NCBI GenBank assembly: GCA_934178345.1
Contig: CAKPQG010000009.1
Span: 1-64,000, forward strand
Source of the DNA: an uncultured Dialister sp.
GTDB lineage: Bacteria > Bacillota > Negativicutes > Veillonellales > Dialisteraceae
Direction of reading: 5' to 3'
DNA: 64,000 nucleotides
The notes beneath the pieces are model-generated. The model saw nothing but the letters and a program-made list of their open reading frames with translations, did no database searches and was not told the origin of the DNA. How positions within the stretch are numbered: the stretch's first letter is position 1; each line of letters opens with the position of its first letter. A program made the translations under genes and the position numbers. Positions 51,229 through 59,833 of this stretch are shown here, piece after piece.

Positions 51229-51648
51229 TCAGATCGTTCCAGTCGCTTTGAGGCGTGTCAGTGCACGCATGAGAGCGAGTCTTGCGCGATCCATATCGAT
51301 GTCTGCGCTGTGAGAAGCCAGTCTGTCTTCTGCACGCTTTTTCGCTGCCTGGGCACGCGCTACATCGATGGTTTCTGCCAGCTCAGCCAGCGGAGCCACG
51401 ATGTTTACGTTGTTCTTGGAGTTTTCCAGGAAACCGCCGAATACAGCGACCTTCTGTTCCTCGGCTGCCTTTTTAATGCGTACAACGCACATTTCCAAGG
51501 CAGCTGCCAGAGGCAGATGGTTTTTCAAAACAGCGAATTCGCCGTCTTCTGCGCGGGCAACCACCATGTCCACATTGTCTTCACTAAAGATCGGACCATC
51601 CGGACTGATGACTTCCACGTGCATGGAGTGAGTAAGGGTATCAGCCAT
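51229..51648 (-). CDS. atpC: F1-ATPase epsilon subunit
   Basis: 139 aa: N-terminal beta-sandwich (HVEVISPDGPIFSEDNVDMVVARAEDGEFAVLKNHLPLAAAL) and C-terminal helical hairpin (AKKRAEDRLASHSADIDMDRARLALMRALTRLKA). Central-stalk subunit that also brakes ATP hydrolysis. Last gene of the atp operon, 3 bp after atpD. Confidence 0.95.
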   Translation of the reverse strand: MADTLTHSMHVEVISPDGPIFSEDNVDMVVARAEDGEFAVLKNHLPLAAALEMCVVRIKKAAEEQKVAVFGGFLENSKNNVNIVAPLAELAETIDVARAQAAKKRAEDRLASHSADIDMDRARLALMRALTRLKATGTI

Positions 51649-51651
51649 GGC

Positions 51652-53085
51652 TTATTCCCCTTTCTTCATCTTTTCAGCCTTTTCGATTGCTTCATCAATT
51701 GTGCCGACCATGTAGAATGCGCCTTCAGGCATATCATCGTGCTGGCCTGCAAGGATTTCCTTGAAGCCTCTGATGGTTTCCTTCAGCGGTACATATCTAC
51801 CTGGGGAGCCTGTGAACTGTTCAGCTACGAAGAACGGCTGAGACAGGAATCTCTGGATCTTTCTTGCGCGGGCAACGATGACTTTGTCGTCGTCAGAAAG
51901 TTCTTCCATACCGAGGATGGCGATGATATCCTGCAGTTCTTTGTAGCGCTGCAGAATAGCCTGTACGCCGCGGGCTACTTCGTAGTGTTCCTGTCCGAGT
52001 ACGTTCGGATCAAGGATACGGGAAGTGGAGTCCAGCGGATCGACTGCCGGGTAAATCCCCAGTTCGGCGATGGAACGGTTCAGTACCGTGGTAGCATCCA
52101 GATGGGTGAATACGCCAGCCGGAGCCGGGTCGGTGAGGTCATCGGCCGGTACATATACCGCCTGAATGGAGGTGATAGAACCGGTCTTGGTGGAAGTGAT
52201 TCGTTCCTGCAGTTCGCCGATATCGGTTGCGAGCGTTGGCTGGTAACCTACGGCAGACGGCATACGGCCGAGCAGTGCGGATACTTCGGAGCCTGCCTGT
52301 ACGAAACGGAAAATGTTGTCGACGAAGAGCAGTACGTCCTGGCCCTGTTTATCACGGAAGTATTCAGCCATGGTCAGACCTGTCAGGGCGACTCTCATAC
52401 GAGCTCCCGGAGGTTCGTTCATCTGGCCGTATACCAGTGCTACTTTGTTCAGGACGCCGGAGTCTTTCATTTCGCCCCAGAGGTCGTTGCCTTCACGGGT
52501 ACGTTCGCCTACGCCGCAGAATACGGAGCAGCCATCATGTTCGGTCGCTACGTTGTGGATCAGTTCCTGAATCAGGACTGTCTTACCTACGCCTGCACCG
52601 CCGAACAGACCGATCTTACCGCCTTTTGCGTATGGGCAGATCAGGTCGACGACTTTGATGCCGGTTTCGAAAATTTCAGCTGCCGGGGACTGGTCTTTGA
52701 AGGCCGGTGCCGGGCGATGAATCGGCCAGTAGTCGGATGCCGGTACTTTGGCCGGATCGTTATCTACTGTCTGTCCGAGAACGTTGAAAATACGTCCAAG
52801 GCAGCCGTCGCCTACCGGTGCTGCAATAGCACGGCCGGTGTCGACTGCTTTCATTCCACGTACCATGCCATCTGTGGAGCTCATAGCTACGGCACGGACG
52901 ACGCCGTCGCCGAGGTGCTGCATGGTTTCACAGATAACATCAACAGGAACGCCGGATTTATCATCTTTTACATGGATTGCGTTATAGATAGCAGGGAGTT
53001 CTTTGTCGTCATCGAATGCAATATCTACGACTGCGCCGATGATCTGGACTACTTTACCTACCTGCATCTCCTTTTCATTTGCCAT
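51652..53085 (-). CDS. atpD: F1-ATPase beta subunit
   Basis: 477 aa catalytic subunit. Walker A GGAGVGKT, the catalytic Glu in GVGERTREGNDL, Walker B VLLFVDNIFRF and ALLGRMPSAVGYQPTL. N-terminal KVVQIIGAVVDIAF barrel. Catalyses ATP synthesis or hydrolysis with alpha. Spaced 35 bp after atpG. Confidence 0.98.
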   Translation of the reverse strand: MANEKEMQVGKVVQIIGAVVDIAFDDDKELPAIYNAIHVKDDKSGVPVDVICETMQHLGDGVVRAVAMSSTDGMVRGMKAVDTGRAIAAPVGDGCLGRIFNVLGQTVDNDPAKVPASDYWPIHRPAPAFKDQSPAAEIFETGIKVVDLICPYAKGGKIGLFGGAGVGKTVLIQELIHNVATEHDGCSVFCGVGERTREGNDLWGEMKDSGVLNKVALVYGQMNEPPGARMRVALTGLTMAEYFRDKQGQDVLLFVDNIFRFVQAGSEVSALLGRMPSAVGYQPTLATDIGELQERITSTKTGSITSIQAVYVPADDLTDPAPAGVFTHLDATTVLNRSIAELGIYPAVDPLDSTSRILDPNVLGQEHYEVARGVQAILQRYKELQDIIAILGMEELSDDDKVIVARARKIQRFLSQPFFVAEQFTGSPGRYVPLKETIRGFKEILAGQHDDMPEGAFYMVGTIDEAIEKAEKMKKGE

Positions 53086-53120
53086 GAAGAAGCATTCCTC
53101 CTTAAATTCTTTATGCGGGT

Positions 53121-53996
53121 TTATTCAAGCGCAGCTGCACCGCCGACGATTTCGGAAATTTCGTTGGTGACCTGTGCCTGACGTGCTTTGTTGTACGTAA
53201 GGTTGAGGTCGGCGATTCTTTCGGTCGCGTTGTCGGTTGCAGCGGACATAGCTGCCATTCGGCTGCCAAGTTCGGAGGCAGCGGACTGGAGCATGGCGTT
53301 GTAAACCTGCACCTGTACATATTCAGGAAGCAGCTTGGAAAGGACTGTGCCTGCATCCGGCAGGAAGATGTATTCATCATCCACGGATGGTTCTTTATCT
53401 GCTTCGCCTGCTTCTGCCTTCGGCGATTCGACAGGAAGTAATTTCTGTACCTTCACCTGCTGGCGGAGAGCAGTGATGAATTTTGTGTAAATAATGTAGA
53501 CTTCGTCGACTTCTTCTTTGGTGAAGTAGTCCACCATTTCTTTTGCAAGAGCGATGGAGTCCTGTGCCGACGGTTTGTCAGAAAAGCCGAAATGATAGGA
53601 ATCCAGATCATAGCCGCGGAATTTCAGGTAGTTTCTTCCCTGCTTGCCGCACACGTAGAGTGCATACTCTGACCGATCCTTACCGGAGATTTCACTTAAG
53701 GTCTGCTTCATAACATTGGAGTTATAAGCACCGGCGAGGCCTTTATCTGCACTGATGACAAGATAGCCGACCTTCTTCACTTTGCCTGTTCTAAAGAGCG
53801 GGCTGGTGAAACCGGGTGTTACCGAAGAAGCACGGCGCAGAAGCTCTCCGATTTTTTCAGCATAGGGACGGGAGCCGTTTGCTTTTTCTTCTGCTTTACG
53901 CAGACGGGCTGCGGCGACCATCTTCATTGCTTTTGTGATCTGCTGGATGTTGGTGACAGATTTAATGCGCCCTTTTATATCACGCGTACTTTCCAA
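53121..53996 (-). CDS. atpG: F1-ATPase gamma subunit
   Basis: 291 aa rotor shaft: N-terminal RDIKGRIKSVTNIQQITKAMKMVAAARLRKAE and C-terminal ELGSRMAAMSAATDNATERIADLNLTYNKARQAQVTNEISEIVGGAAAL coiled-coil pair. A charged insert, VESPKAEAGEADKEPSVDDEY (about 196-216), is unusual. AT-flanked start, 5 bp after atpA. Confidence 0.97.
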   Translation of the reverse strand: MESTRDIKGRIKSVTNIQQITKAMKMVAAARLRKAEEKANGSRPYAEKIGELLRRASSVTPGFTSPLFRTGKVKKVGYLVISADKGLAGAYNSNVMKQTLSEISGKDRSEYALYVCGKQGRNYLKFRGYDLDSYHFGFSDKPSAQDSIALAKEMVDYFTKEEVDEVYIIYTKFITALRQQVKVQKLLPVESPKAEAGEADKEPSVDDEYIFLPDAGTVLSKLLPEYVQVQVYNAMLQSAASELGSRMAAMSAATDNATERIADLNLTYNKARQAQVTNEISEIVGGAAALE

Positions 53997-54001
53997 TCAG
54001 A

Positions 54002-55534
54002 TCACCCCTCTACCGTTTCAGACTTTTTTGCGTTGTAGCGTTCTTTGAATTCAACAATAGCAGCTTTCAGTCTTTCTTCGTTTTCATCAGTCAGTTTCTT
54101 ATTCTTGATGATGTCTTCGCCGATTTCCGGATGGCTGCTGTGGAGGAATGCGAGAATCTGATGTTCGAAATCAACGACTTCATTGACTTCTACATCGTCC
54201 AGGTATCCGTTAACGGCTACATAGATCGCCTGTACCTGATCTTCGACCGGGTATGGGGAGTACTGTGGCTGTTTCAGGATTTCTGTGGTTCTCTGGCCGC
54301 GGTCGATCTGTGCCTTGGTGGCAGCGTCGAGGTCGGAGCCGAACTGAGCAAATGCTGCGAGTTCGCGATACTGAGCGAGGTCCAGACGCAGGGTACCTGC
54401 GACCTGTTTCATCGCTTTGATCTGTGCGGAACCGCCTACACGGGATACGGAGAGGCCGACATTGATAGCCGGACGGATACCGGAGTAGAAGAGTGCGGTT
54501 TCGAGGTAGATCTGACCGTCGGTGATGGAAATAACGTTGGTCGGGATGTATGCACCTACGTCGCCTGCCAGAGTTTCGATGATCGGAAGAGCGGTGATAG
54601 AGCCGCCGCCGAGTTCTTTGGAAAGACGGGCAGCACGTTCCAGCAGTCTGGAGTGCAGGTAGAATACGTCGCCTGGGTAAGCTTCACGTCCTGGTGGACG
54701 ACGGAGCAAGAGGGACATAGCACGGTATGCGACAGCGTGCTTGGAGAGGTCATCATAAATGATGAGGACGTCTTTGCCCTGATGCATGAAGTATTCCGCG
54801 ATGGAGACACCGGAGTATGGTGCCAGGTACTGCATCGGGGAGCCTTCGGATGCGCCTGCGTGGACGATGATGGAGTAGTCCATAGCGCCAGCCTGCTTCA
54901 GTCTTTCGTATACACGAACGACGTTGGAGTTTTTCTGGCCGATGGATACATAAATACAAATAACGTTCTGACCCTTCTGGTTCAGAATGGTATCGATACC
55001 GATAGCGGTTTTACCGGTACCACGGTCACCGATGATAAGTTCACGCTGACCACGGCCGATCGGAACCATGGAGTCGATACATTTCAGACCAGTCTGCAGC
55101 GGTACATTGACTGGCTGTCTGTCAGCAATGCCCGGTGCTTTAATTTCAATGTCGCGGAATTCGGCGGTCTTGATTTCGCCTTTGCCATCGATCGGCTGGC
55201 CCAGTGCATTGACAACGCGGCCGATAACAGCGTCCCCTACCGGGACCTGCATCAGACGGCCTGTTCTCTTGACTGTGTCGCCTTCTTTAATGGTTTCAGC
55301 GCGGCCCAGAAGAACGGCACCTACGTTGCTTTCTTCCAGGTTAAGAGCCATGCCATATACGCCGTTAGGCAGTTCAAGCAGTTCGCCGGCCATGCAGTTT
55401 TCGAGCCCATAGATATGAGCGATACCGTCGCCGACTTCAAGAACCGTACCAACTTCATCGACATTGAGGTCTACTTTGTAGTTTTCAATCTGTTTTTTAA
55501 TGACAGATGTAATTTCATCTGAACTGATTTTCAT
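54002..55534 (-). CDS. atpA: F1-ATPase alpha subunit
   Basis: 510 aa non-catalytic nucleotide-binding subunit. Walker A GDRGTGKTAI, SIGQKNSNVVRVYE, LLLRRPPGREAYPGDVFYLHSRLLERAA, and the arginine-finger segment RPAINVGLSVSRVGGSAQ. Complete and typical. Directly follows atpH. Confidence 0.98.
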   Translation of the reverse strand: MKISSDEITSVIKKQIENYKVDLNVDEVGTVLEVGDGIAHIYGLENCMAGELLELPNGVYGMALNLEESNVGAVLLGRAETIKEGDTVKRTGRLMQVPVGDAVIGRVVNALGQPIDGKGEIKTAEFRDIEIKAPGIADRQPVNVPLQTGLKCIDSMVPIGRGQRELIIGDRGTGKTAIGIDTILNQKGQNVICIYVSIGQKNSNVVRVYERLKQAGAMDYSIIVHAGASEGSPMQYLAPYSGVSIAEYFMHQGKDVLIIYDDLSKHAVAYRAMSLLLRRPPGREAYPGDVFYLHSRLLERAARLSKELGGGSITALPIIETLAGDVGAYIPTNVISITDGQIYLETALFYSGIRPAINVGLSVSRVGGSAQIKAMKQVAGTLRLDLAQYRELAAFAQFGSDLDAATKAQIDRGQRTTEILKQPQYSPYPVEDQVQAIYVAVNGYLDDVEVNEVVDFEHQILAFLHSSHPEIGEDIIKNKKLTDENEERLKAAIVEFKERYNAKKSETVEG

Positions 55535-55549
55535 TTCCTAGAAGTCACC

Positions 55550-56095
55550 TCAATCTCTTTGCATCATAATAGCTTTCAGTGTCTGCAGCTGTCTGGCTAC
55601 GGACCCATCGATCAGGCGGTCGCCCACTTGAACGGTGAAACCGCCAATCAGCGCCGTGTCCACTTTCTGCTTCATGAGAATCTTCTTCCCTGTAATTTCG
55701 GAGAGTTTCGCTTTCAATGCTTCCACCTGGGACTTGGTCATCGGGAGTGCGGAGGTTACCACAGCTTCTTCGATGCCCATGCCATGATGCGCGAGAGTCG
55801 TATATACGTCTACCATAGCGGGGAAGTCGGTAATGCGGTCTCTGTCGATTACGACATAGCAGAACTGCAGAACGACAGGCTGAACCTTATCTGCAAATAA
55901 TTTCTTAATCGTATCTTTCTTGACATCCTTTGCAAGCAGAGGATGGAAAAGAAGTTCCTTCAGATCCGCATGTTCCTTGATGGCGTCTGCGATCAGGTGA
56001 AGTTCTTCTTCCGTTTTTTCCAAGCTGTTCTGTTCAGCAGCAATTTCATAGATGGCGCGACCGTATTTCTTTGCAAGGATTACGTTCTTATCCAT
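55550..56095 (-). CDS. atpH: F-ATPase delta subunit
   Basis: 181 aa peripheral stalk cap: AKKYGRAIYEIAAEQNSLEKTEEELHLIADAI N-terminal helical bundle and the KKILMKQKVDTALIGGFTVQVGDRLIDGSVARQLQTL C-terminus typical of OSCP/delta. Two bp after atpF. Confidence 0.95.
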   Translation of the reverse strand: MDKNVILAKKYGRAIYEIAAEQNSLEKTEEELHLIADAIKEHADLKELLFHPLLAKDVKKDTIKKLFADKVQPVVLQFCYVVIDRDRITDFPAMVDVYTTLAHHGMGIEEAVVTSALPMTKSQVEALKAKLSEITGKKILMKQKVDTALIGGFTVQVGDRLIDGSVARQLQTLKAIMMQRD

Positions 56096-56097
56096 GA

Positions 56098-56592
56098 TTA
56101 TTTACCTGCTTTTTTAGCATCCAGCTTTGCGATGCTTTCTGCGATGAGCCGGTCGTTGGCGTCCGGCGTCATGTTCTTGCTGATGATCTTGGCTGCAATA
56201 TCGCAGGAAAGGACTGCCACCTGAGCCTTCAAATCTTCCAGAGCATCCTTGCGTTCTCTTTCGATCTGCTGGCTGGCCTGTTCCTTTGCTTTAGCGATAG
56301 ATGCATGGGCTTCATCAATCTGTGCCTGCGCCTGCACCTTGGCTTCTTTGACTGCTTTGTCCACAATTTCCTGGGCTTTTGCCTGTGCGTCTTTCAGCTG
56401 GGCTTCGTAGCTGACTTTCAGCTCTTCAGCAGCAGCCTTGGACTGGGCAGCGCTGTCCAGGTCGTTTTTAATACGAGCTTTGCGGTCGTCGAGTACTTTG
56501 AGTACCGGCTTGTAGCAGAAATGGCCAAGAATAGCACAGAGAATAATAAAGTTGATGATCTGAATCAGCAGTGTACCATTCAGTTCTACCAA
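56098..56592 (-). CDS. atpF: F-ATPase b subunit
   Basis: 164 aa: one N-terminal membrane helix (LLIQIINFIILCAILGHFCYKPVL) and a long coiled coil rich in Ala, Lys and Glu (AAQSKAAAEELKVSYEAQLKDAQAKAQEIVDKAVKEA). Peripheral stator. GAAGGAGGGAAC precedes the ATG. Confidence 0.95.
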   Translation of the reverse strand: MVELNGTLLIQIINFIILCAILGHFCYKPVLKVLDDRKARIKNDLDSAAQSKAAAEELKVSYEAQLKDAQAKAQEIVDKAVKEAKVQAQAQIDEAHASIAKAKEQASQQIERERKDALEDLKAQVAVLSCDIAAKIISKNMTPDANDRLIAESIAKLDAKKAGK

Positions 56593-56646
56593 TTCGTTCC
56601 CTCCTTCAAGGCTATTCCTTAATTATCGATCGATAAACAGGAATAA

Positions 56647-56898
56647 TTATTTCAGGAATGGGTTAGCGAATACGAGTACGAGAGCGATAACGATAGCGAT
56701 AATCGGAATAGATTCGATAAGGCCGATAGCAACGAGCATGTTGGTGAAGAGTTTACCAGCGATTTCCGGCTGACGGGTCATGCCTTCGAGAGCTTTGCAA
56801 GCGGCTCTGGAGTCGGAGAATGCTGCTGCAAGAGCTGCAACGCAAGCGATGAGTGCTGCTGCGATAAGGGAATACTGTGCAACGATAGTCTGATCCAT
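56647..56898 (-). CDS. atpE: F-ATPase c subunit with carboxylates in both helices
   Basis: 83 aa helical hairpin forming the rotor ring. RQPE loop at 42-45. Helix 2 carries the ion-binding Glu62 in GLIESIPI, with the Ser63 seen in sodium-type rings. Helix 1 has Asp29 (FSDSRAA) at the position of Gln32 of Ilyobacter/Propionigenium (33 residues before the Glu in both). The start at 56898 follows AGGAGG; a longer frame begins at 56973 in the leader. Confidence 0.95.
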   Translation of the reverse strand: MDQTIVAQYSLIAAALIACVAALAAAFSDSRAACKALEGMTRQPEIAGKLFTNMLVAIGLIESIPIIAIVIALVLVFANPFLK

Positions 56899-57048
56899 GA
56901 TGTTAATTCCTCCTAGAGAATTATAAAAATGATTTTCGGCTCTCTGCCCTGTGGATTGGTCAGGCAGGGCCATGTGAGTTGCCGTTTGGACGGACGGTGC
57001 CGTACCGGTTTGAAGCGGCGGTGCGCTTTCCCTGTTTTCTGATGCCGG

Positions 57049-57714
57049 TCAGTCGACGCTTTCCTTCATGTATACAGATGTCAGGGTGGTGAAAATGTAT
57101 GCCTGAACCAGACCGATGAATAACGAAACGGCGATCCAGATCATAGGTACGAGCCATGGGCAGAGGAAATACAGGATTTCCAGCAGAATTTCGCCTGCGA
57201 GAATGTTGCCGAATAGACGCATAGCCAGCGTAATTGGCTTGGAGACTTCTTCGAGCAGATTCATAACGACGAATACCGGGAACGGTTTGAAGAAATGGGA
57301 AGCCCAGTGTCCAAATCCCTTGCACTTGATGAAGTAGAAGTGCGTGATGAGCGAGCCGGCAATCGCCAGACCCAGCGTGGTATTCACGTCATTCGTCGGG
57401 GACGCAGTCAGGTGTTCTGTCGGCAGAAGGCCGATCTGGTTCGCGGTGAAGATGAAGAGGAACAGTGTCAGAAGGACGGTCGCTACCTGACGGTATTTCG
57501 ACCCGACATTGCTTTCAAACTGAGAGCAAAGACCTTCGATCACCATTTCGATCACATTCTGCCAGCCCCCCGGGATCAGGGATCTGCCTCTGGTCGCTGC
57601 AAATACGGCGATGAAGACAATGATGGCAGTAAGCCACGTGGTAAAAAGCGTATCCATATTTACAGACATACCAAAGAGCTGCTCTACAACATGTGTACCC
57701 GTATGAAGATGCAT
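57049..57714 (-). CDS. atpB: F-ATPase a subunit
   Basis: 221 aa stator membrane subunit. The essential Arg is in KPITLAMRLFGNILAGEILL, with ANQIGLLPTEHLTASPTNDVNTTLGLA upstream and VQAYIFTTLTSVYM near the end. Between it and atpE are 150 bp with GGCGGTGCGC and GGACGGACGG segments but no gene. Confidence 0.96.
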   Translation of the reverse strand: MHLHTGTHVVEQLFGMSVNMDTLFTTWLTAIIVFIAVFAATRGRSLIPGGWQNVIEMVIEGLCSQFESNVGSKYRQVATVLLTLFLFIFTANQIGLLPTEHLTASPTNDVNTTLGLAIAGSLITHFYFIKCKGFGHWASHFFKPFPVFVVMNLLEEVSKPITLAMRLFGNILAGEILLEILYFLCPWLVPMIWIAVSLFIGLVQAYIFTTLTSVYMKESVD

Positions 57715-57752
57715 ATTCTCACCCCCTTTCTCTTACAAGGATATCAAGAAAA

Positions 57753-58133
57753 CTACTCCTTAATTAAACCGACCAGCCGCTCCACCACTGTAGCGACGGG
57801 CAGTGTAAGTAAGCCACCTAAGAAGCCGAAAATCTCAATCGGCGAAAAGATGACGGCCACGCAGAGAAGAATCTCCAGAACGAAGCGCAGCATGGTACAG
57901 ACCACCAGACGGCGGCCGATGTACTCGACGCTTTTCCCGAGTCTCTCCCATTTCCTGAAAAGGAAAAGTATGGCCTCGAAAAAAAAGATATGAAACAGGC
58001 AGCCCAACCCCCAGGCAATCGCATATGCCCAGCCCTGCCAAGCAAGCAGTATGGCTGCACCGATGGCAGCGATGACCAGGATGTACTTGGTCATACGCTT
58101 GGCATAGTGTGGAAAAGTCAAGTCGAAGTTCAT
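57753..58133 (-). CDS. atpI: ATP synthase subunit I
   Basis: 126 aa, four helices: KYILVIAAIGAAILLAWQGWAYAIAWGLGCLFHIFFFEAIL and FVLEILLCVAVIF..FGFLGGLLTLPVATVVERLV. AtpI assists c-ring assembly. It starts 1 bp after the atpZ stop. Confidence 0.85.
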   Translation of the reverse strand: MNFDLTFPHYAKRMTKYILVIAAIGAAILLAWQGWAYAIAWGLGCLFHIFFFEAILFLFRKWERLGKSVEYIGRRLVVCTMLRFVLEILLCVAVIFSPIEIFGFLGGLLTLPVATVVERLVGLIKE

Positions 58134-58134
58134 A

Positions 58135-58401
58135 TCATTTCTTACCTAATATCTGTGTAATTACAGACCACAGCCCGCTGACCGCTCCTATAACCGCCAG
58201 CAGAATGAGTCCCCATGGATCGGTGCCCAGCCATTCATCGATCTTGAGCCCCGCCCATACGCCCAAAGCGATAGAGCTCAGCATGGTCAGACCTGCCCCT
58301 GATGCGACGGCTGCACTCCTTAATGGATGCCAGTCATCGTCCTTCGGCAGTTTCCCCTTGTTGTCCATCTGGTTTCTCGCTATGGTTTCTAAAAAAAGCA
58401 T
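58135..58401 (-). CDS. atpZ: AtpZ/AtpI-type small membrane protein
   Basis: Up to 88 aa with two helices (AAVASGAGLTMLSSIALGVWAGLKIDEWLG and PWGLILLAVIGAVSGLWSVITQIL). AtpZ-like proteins at the head of atp operons form a Ca/Mg-type channel or aid assembly. The start is uncertain: neither the ATG at 58401 nor the one at 58368 has a strong Shine-Dalgarno, and the latter (MDNKGKLPKDDDWHP) fits family N-termini better. Confidence 0.8.
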   Translation of the reverse strand: MLFLETIARNQMDNKGKLPKDDDWHPLRSAAVASGAGLTMLSSIALGVWAGLKIDEWLGTDPWGLILLAVIGAVSGLWSVITQILGKK

Positions 58402-58433
58402 GTCAAAAGTAAAACATGCAAATGCACATGTAC

Positions 58434-58439
58434 ATTATA
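58434..58439 (-). promoter_or_regulatory. Extended -10 of the atp operon promoter
   Basis: Minus strand CTATGCTATAATGT in the 50-bp gap after wecB is an extended -10. A -35 is not obvious (TAGCCA). Transcription would begin near 58427. Confidence 0.6.
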
Positions 58440-58451
58440 GCATAGGAATTT

Positions 58452-59597
58452 TTACTTGGCTATAAATTTAGTCGGTTTTTTATCACTTAATCCTTCGATG
58501 TAGAGAAGAGCATCCGCAATACGCTCTGCCGAGTGACCGTCCCCGTATGGGTTCACGGCTTCTGCCATGGCTTTATACGCCTTCTCATCCGTGAGAAGTT
58601 CATAGGCTGTCTGGAAAATCTTTTCTTCATCGGTGCCGACGAGCTTCACGGTACCTGCTTCGACCGCCTCCGGGCGTTCGGTGGTATCGCGAAGGACGAG
58701 GACGGGCTTGCCAAGGCTCGGGGCTTCTTCCTGAATGCCGCCCGAGTCGGTGAGGACGATGGCGCTTCTGGCCATCAGGTTGGTGAATGGTTCGTATTCC
58801 ATCGGTTCGACGAGATGGATGCCTGCTACGCCTTCGAGTTCTTCGGAAACGGCTTCACGCACAAGCGGATTTCTATGTACAGGGAAAACCACTTCAGTAT
58901 CCGGCACGGCTTCTACCAGACGGCGGAGCGCGCGGTAGACATGGTGCATCGGGGCGCCAAGATTTTCACGGCGGTGCGTCGTCACGAGGATCACGCGCTT
59001 GTGTTCTTCGATGGCTTCGATCTCTGCGTCTTCGAAATGATAGTCCTTCTTGACGGTCGCAAGCAGGGCATCGATGACGGTATTGCCGACGACGTAGATG
59101 TTCTTATCGTCCTTGCTCTCGCGGAGAAGATTCTCTCTGGCGGTTTCCGTCGGAGCAAAATTCACATTCGAGAGGACGCCGGTCAGCTGGCGGTTCGCTT
59201 CTTCGGGGAAGGGCGAGAGCAGATTCCCGGTACGAAGGCCTGCTTCGACATGGCCGATCTTGATCTGCTGATAGAAAGCAGCCAGCGCGGCGGTGAAGGT
59301 GGTCGTGGTATCTCCGTGAACGAGTACGTAGTCGGGCTTCTCCTTCTTCAGCACATCTTCGAGCCCGCGGAGCACACGAGCTGTGATGTCGTAGAGGGAC
59401 TGCCCGCTCTTCATGATGTCGAGGTCGTAGTCCACCGGAAGATGGAAGAGATCGACCACCTGATCGAGCATCTCACGATGCTGCGCGGTGAGGCAGACTT
59501 TCGTATCAATGTCCGGACGTTTCAAAAGTTCTTTCACGACGGGTGCCATCTTGATGGCTTCCGGCCGTGTCCCGAAAATCGTCATTACTTTGATCAT
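58452..59597 (-). CDS. wecB: UDP-N-acetylglucosamine 2-epimerase (non-hydrolysing)
   Basis: Interconverts UDP-GlcNAc and UDP-ManNAc for cell-surface polysaccharides. 381 aa GT-B-like fold: IFGTRPEAIKMAPVV, VHGDTTTTFTAALAAFY, GHVEAGLRTGN..PFPEEANRQL, VTTHRRENLG, LTDSGGIQEEAPSLGKPVLVLRDTTERPEAVEAGT. Same strand as the WecA/TagO-like gene upstream, though about 240 bp of repeats separate them. Confidence 0.96.
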   Translation of the reverse strand: MIKVMTIFGTRPEAIKMAPVVKELLKRPDIDTKVCLTAQHREMLDQVVDLFHLPVDYDLDIMKSGQSLYDITARVLRGLEDVLKKEKPDYVLVHGDTTTTFTAALAAFYQQIKIGHVEAGLRTGNLLSPFPEEANRQLTGVLSNVNFAPTETARENLLRESKDDKNIYVVGNTVIDALLATVKKDYHFEDAEIEAIEEHKRVILVTTHRRENLGAPMHHVYRALRRLVEAVPDTEVVFPVHRNPLVREAVSEELEGVAGIHLVEPMEYEPFTNLMARSAIVLTDSGGIQEEAPSLGKPVLVLRDTTERPEAVEAGTVKLVGTDEEKIFQTAYELLTDEKAYKAMAEAVNPYGDGHSAERIADALLYIEGLSDKKPTKFIAK

Positions 59598-59833
59598 GAT
59601 TCTTGCATTCCTCTCTTAAATGGGTGAGATTTGTATGGTTGTTGGGTGGAAATTGGGCTCGGGGTTCAGGGTTCAGGTGGCGGCTTCGCCGCAATTATAA
59701 GAGGGGCGATGCCCGAAAGCCGGAGGATAGAAGTCAGATATCTGATGTCTCCTAGTCTAATCCCTAGCCACTAGTCCCTAGCTACTAGTCCCTAGTCACC
59801 AGTCACCAGTCACTAGTCACCAGTCACCAGTCA
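59598..59833. repeat. Module between wecB and the WecA/TagO-like gene
   Basis: GGTTCAG heptads, GGCGGCTTCGCCGC stem-loop, GGGGCGATGCCCGAAAGCC block and TAGTCCC/CAGTCAC heptads (59755-59845) to the stop of the transferase gene. Confidence 0.8.

Noticed and set aside
51043..53181. 712-codon frame opposite atpC-atpD
   Set aside because: Shadow of the atp genes; Cys/Phe-rich reverse reading with no start signal.
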